From Microbacterium sp. Gd 4-13 (GTDB lineage: Bacteria; Actinomycetota; Actinomycetes; Actinomycetales; Microbacteriaceae): DNA of 64,000 bases. Each line of letters opens with the position of its first letter. The stretch's first letter is position 1. Made by a program: the position numbers and the translations under genes. The DNA lies in assembly GCF_003095395.1 (NCBI RefSeq), contig NZ_QEIJ01000003.1, positions 186,001 to 250,000 on the forward strand, in the 5' to 3' direction. The notes below the pieces were generated by a model that did no database searches, was not told where the DNA came from, and saw nothing but the letters and a program-made list of their open reading frames with translations. Below are positions 63,763 to 64,000 of this stretch, in pieces.

Positions 63763-63963
63763 CTAACCTTTACCTCTCGGCGCCTGTGCCTTATCGCTTG
63801 GTCGCAATGTTGCAGAGTCGACCTTGAAATGAACCCCCGTGGATAGATCAGGTCCCTTGTCCCCCGCACCGCCGGGGCTCGTCATCGATACGTTACATGG
63901 CCGGCCGTTCTCCTGAACGTACAGCCCACGGCGGTAGACGTTGCCGGCCTGGATGGCAGCCAA
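63763..63963 (-). CDS. Possible small gene at the right edge (66 aa)
   Basis: Frame opens after a TGA at 63997-63999. TTG 63963 has GGAG 5 nt upstream. Product LAAIQAGNVYRRGLYVQENG onward, ending in the basic RPSDKAQAPRGKG. It may be a real short protein or the end of a gene disturbed by a frameshift beyond the edge. Its stop is 2 nt from the next ATG. Confidence 0.45.
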   Translation of the reverse strand: MAAIQAGNVYRRGLYVQENGRPCNVSMTSPGGAGDKGPDLSTGVHFKVDSATLRPSDKAQAPRGKG

Positions 63964-64000
63964 GGCGTCTCCACTGATGCCAGGATACGGTTGTGTTCAG

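Overview
High-GC (about 70%) Gram-positive DNA, almost certainly an actinobacterium of the Microbacteriaceae and most like Microbacterium. The evidence is the DUF7882 protein, an actinobacterial PMT mannosyltransferase, DUF3097, a NhaA-DsbA fusion, a DEAH helicase of the actinobacterial HrpA type, many GTG starts, and many genes whose start codon lies 6-7 nt after a TANNNT -10 box (leaderless type). No rRNA, tRNA, CRISPR array, IS element or prophage was found. From 1 to about 61.1 kb this reads as ordinary chromosome; from about 61.25 kb to the right edge the GC content drops and the genes are unfamiliar.

Layout. 0-4.8 kb: RNase HI, YaeQ, PdxH-like oxidase, kynureninase, alanine dehydrogenase, DUF7882. 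4.9-10.4 kb: a sortase-anchored protein with five lamin-tail domains, a GAF histidine kinase and a PAP2 phosphatase. 10.7-18.8 kb: CorA, a PIG-V-like mannosyltransferase, trmB with a CPBP protein, DUF3097, and a TPM protein followed by PspA. 19-25 kb: metG-tatD, rsmI divergent from PMT, and a small AAA ATPase. 25.3-33.4 kb: YyaL-type thioredoxin protein and an aldo/keto reductase, HrpA helicase, GH76-like protein. 33.5-39.4 kb: a monosaccharide operon (LacI regulator, AraD, ChvE-type binding lipoprotein, MmsA ATPase, MmsB permease) with visible promoter and operators. 39.5-48.6 kb: M20 peptidase, Gfo/Idh oxidoreductase, NYN-LOTUS protein, ATP-dependent DNA ligase, SDR39U1 epimerase with a DoxX-like protein, aldo/keto reductase, LLM oxidoreductase. 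48.7-55.3 kb: ClpC-type ATPase behind an HspR/HAIR-like promoter, RsmC/RlmG-type methyltransferase, EI24 protein, NhaA-DsbA. 55.4-61.1 kb: 54-aa membrane protein overlapping a 2-keto-acid decarboxylase, several small proteins, hxlAB (formaldehyde fixation) divergent from an unusual HATPase-LuxR regulator. 61.4-64 kb: a tightly coupled minus-strand operon of four unrecognised genes, cut near the window edge; this is the best candidate for an undescribed system.

Two patterns run through the whole window. First, a short word, GGATGC(T/G)GC, occurs dozens of times on both strands, in several reading frames and between genes, and inverted pairs of it form terminator hairpins, as DNA uptake sequences do in Neisseria and Haemophilus. 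Second, the larger intergenic gaps carry several different families of palindromic or tandem repeats, one of which has entered the tatD coding sequence in frame.
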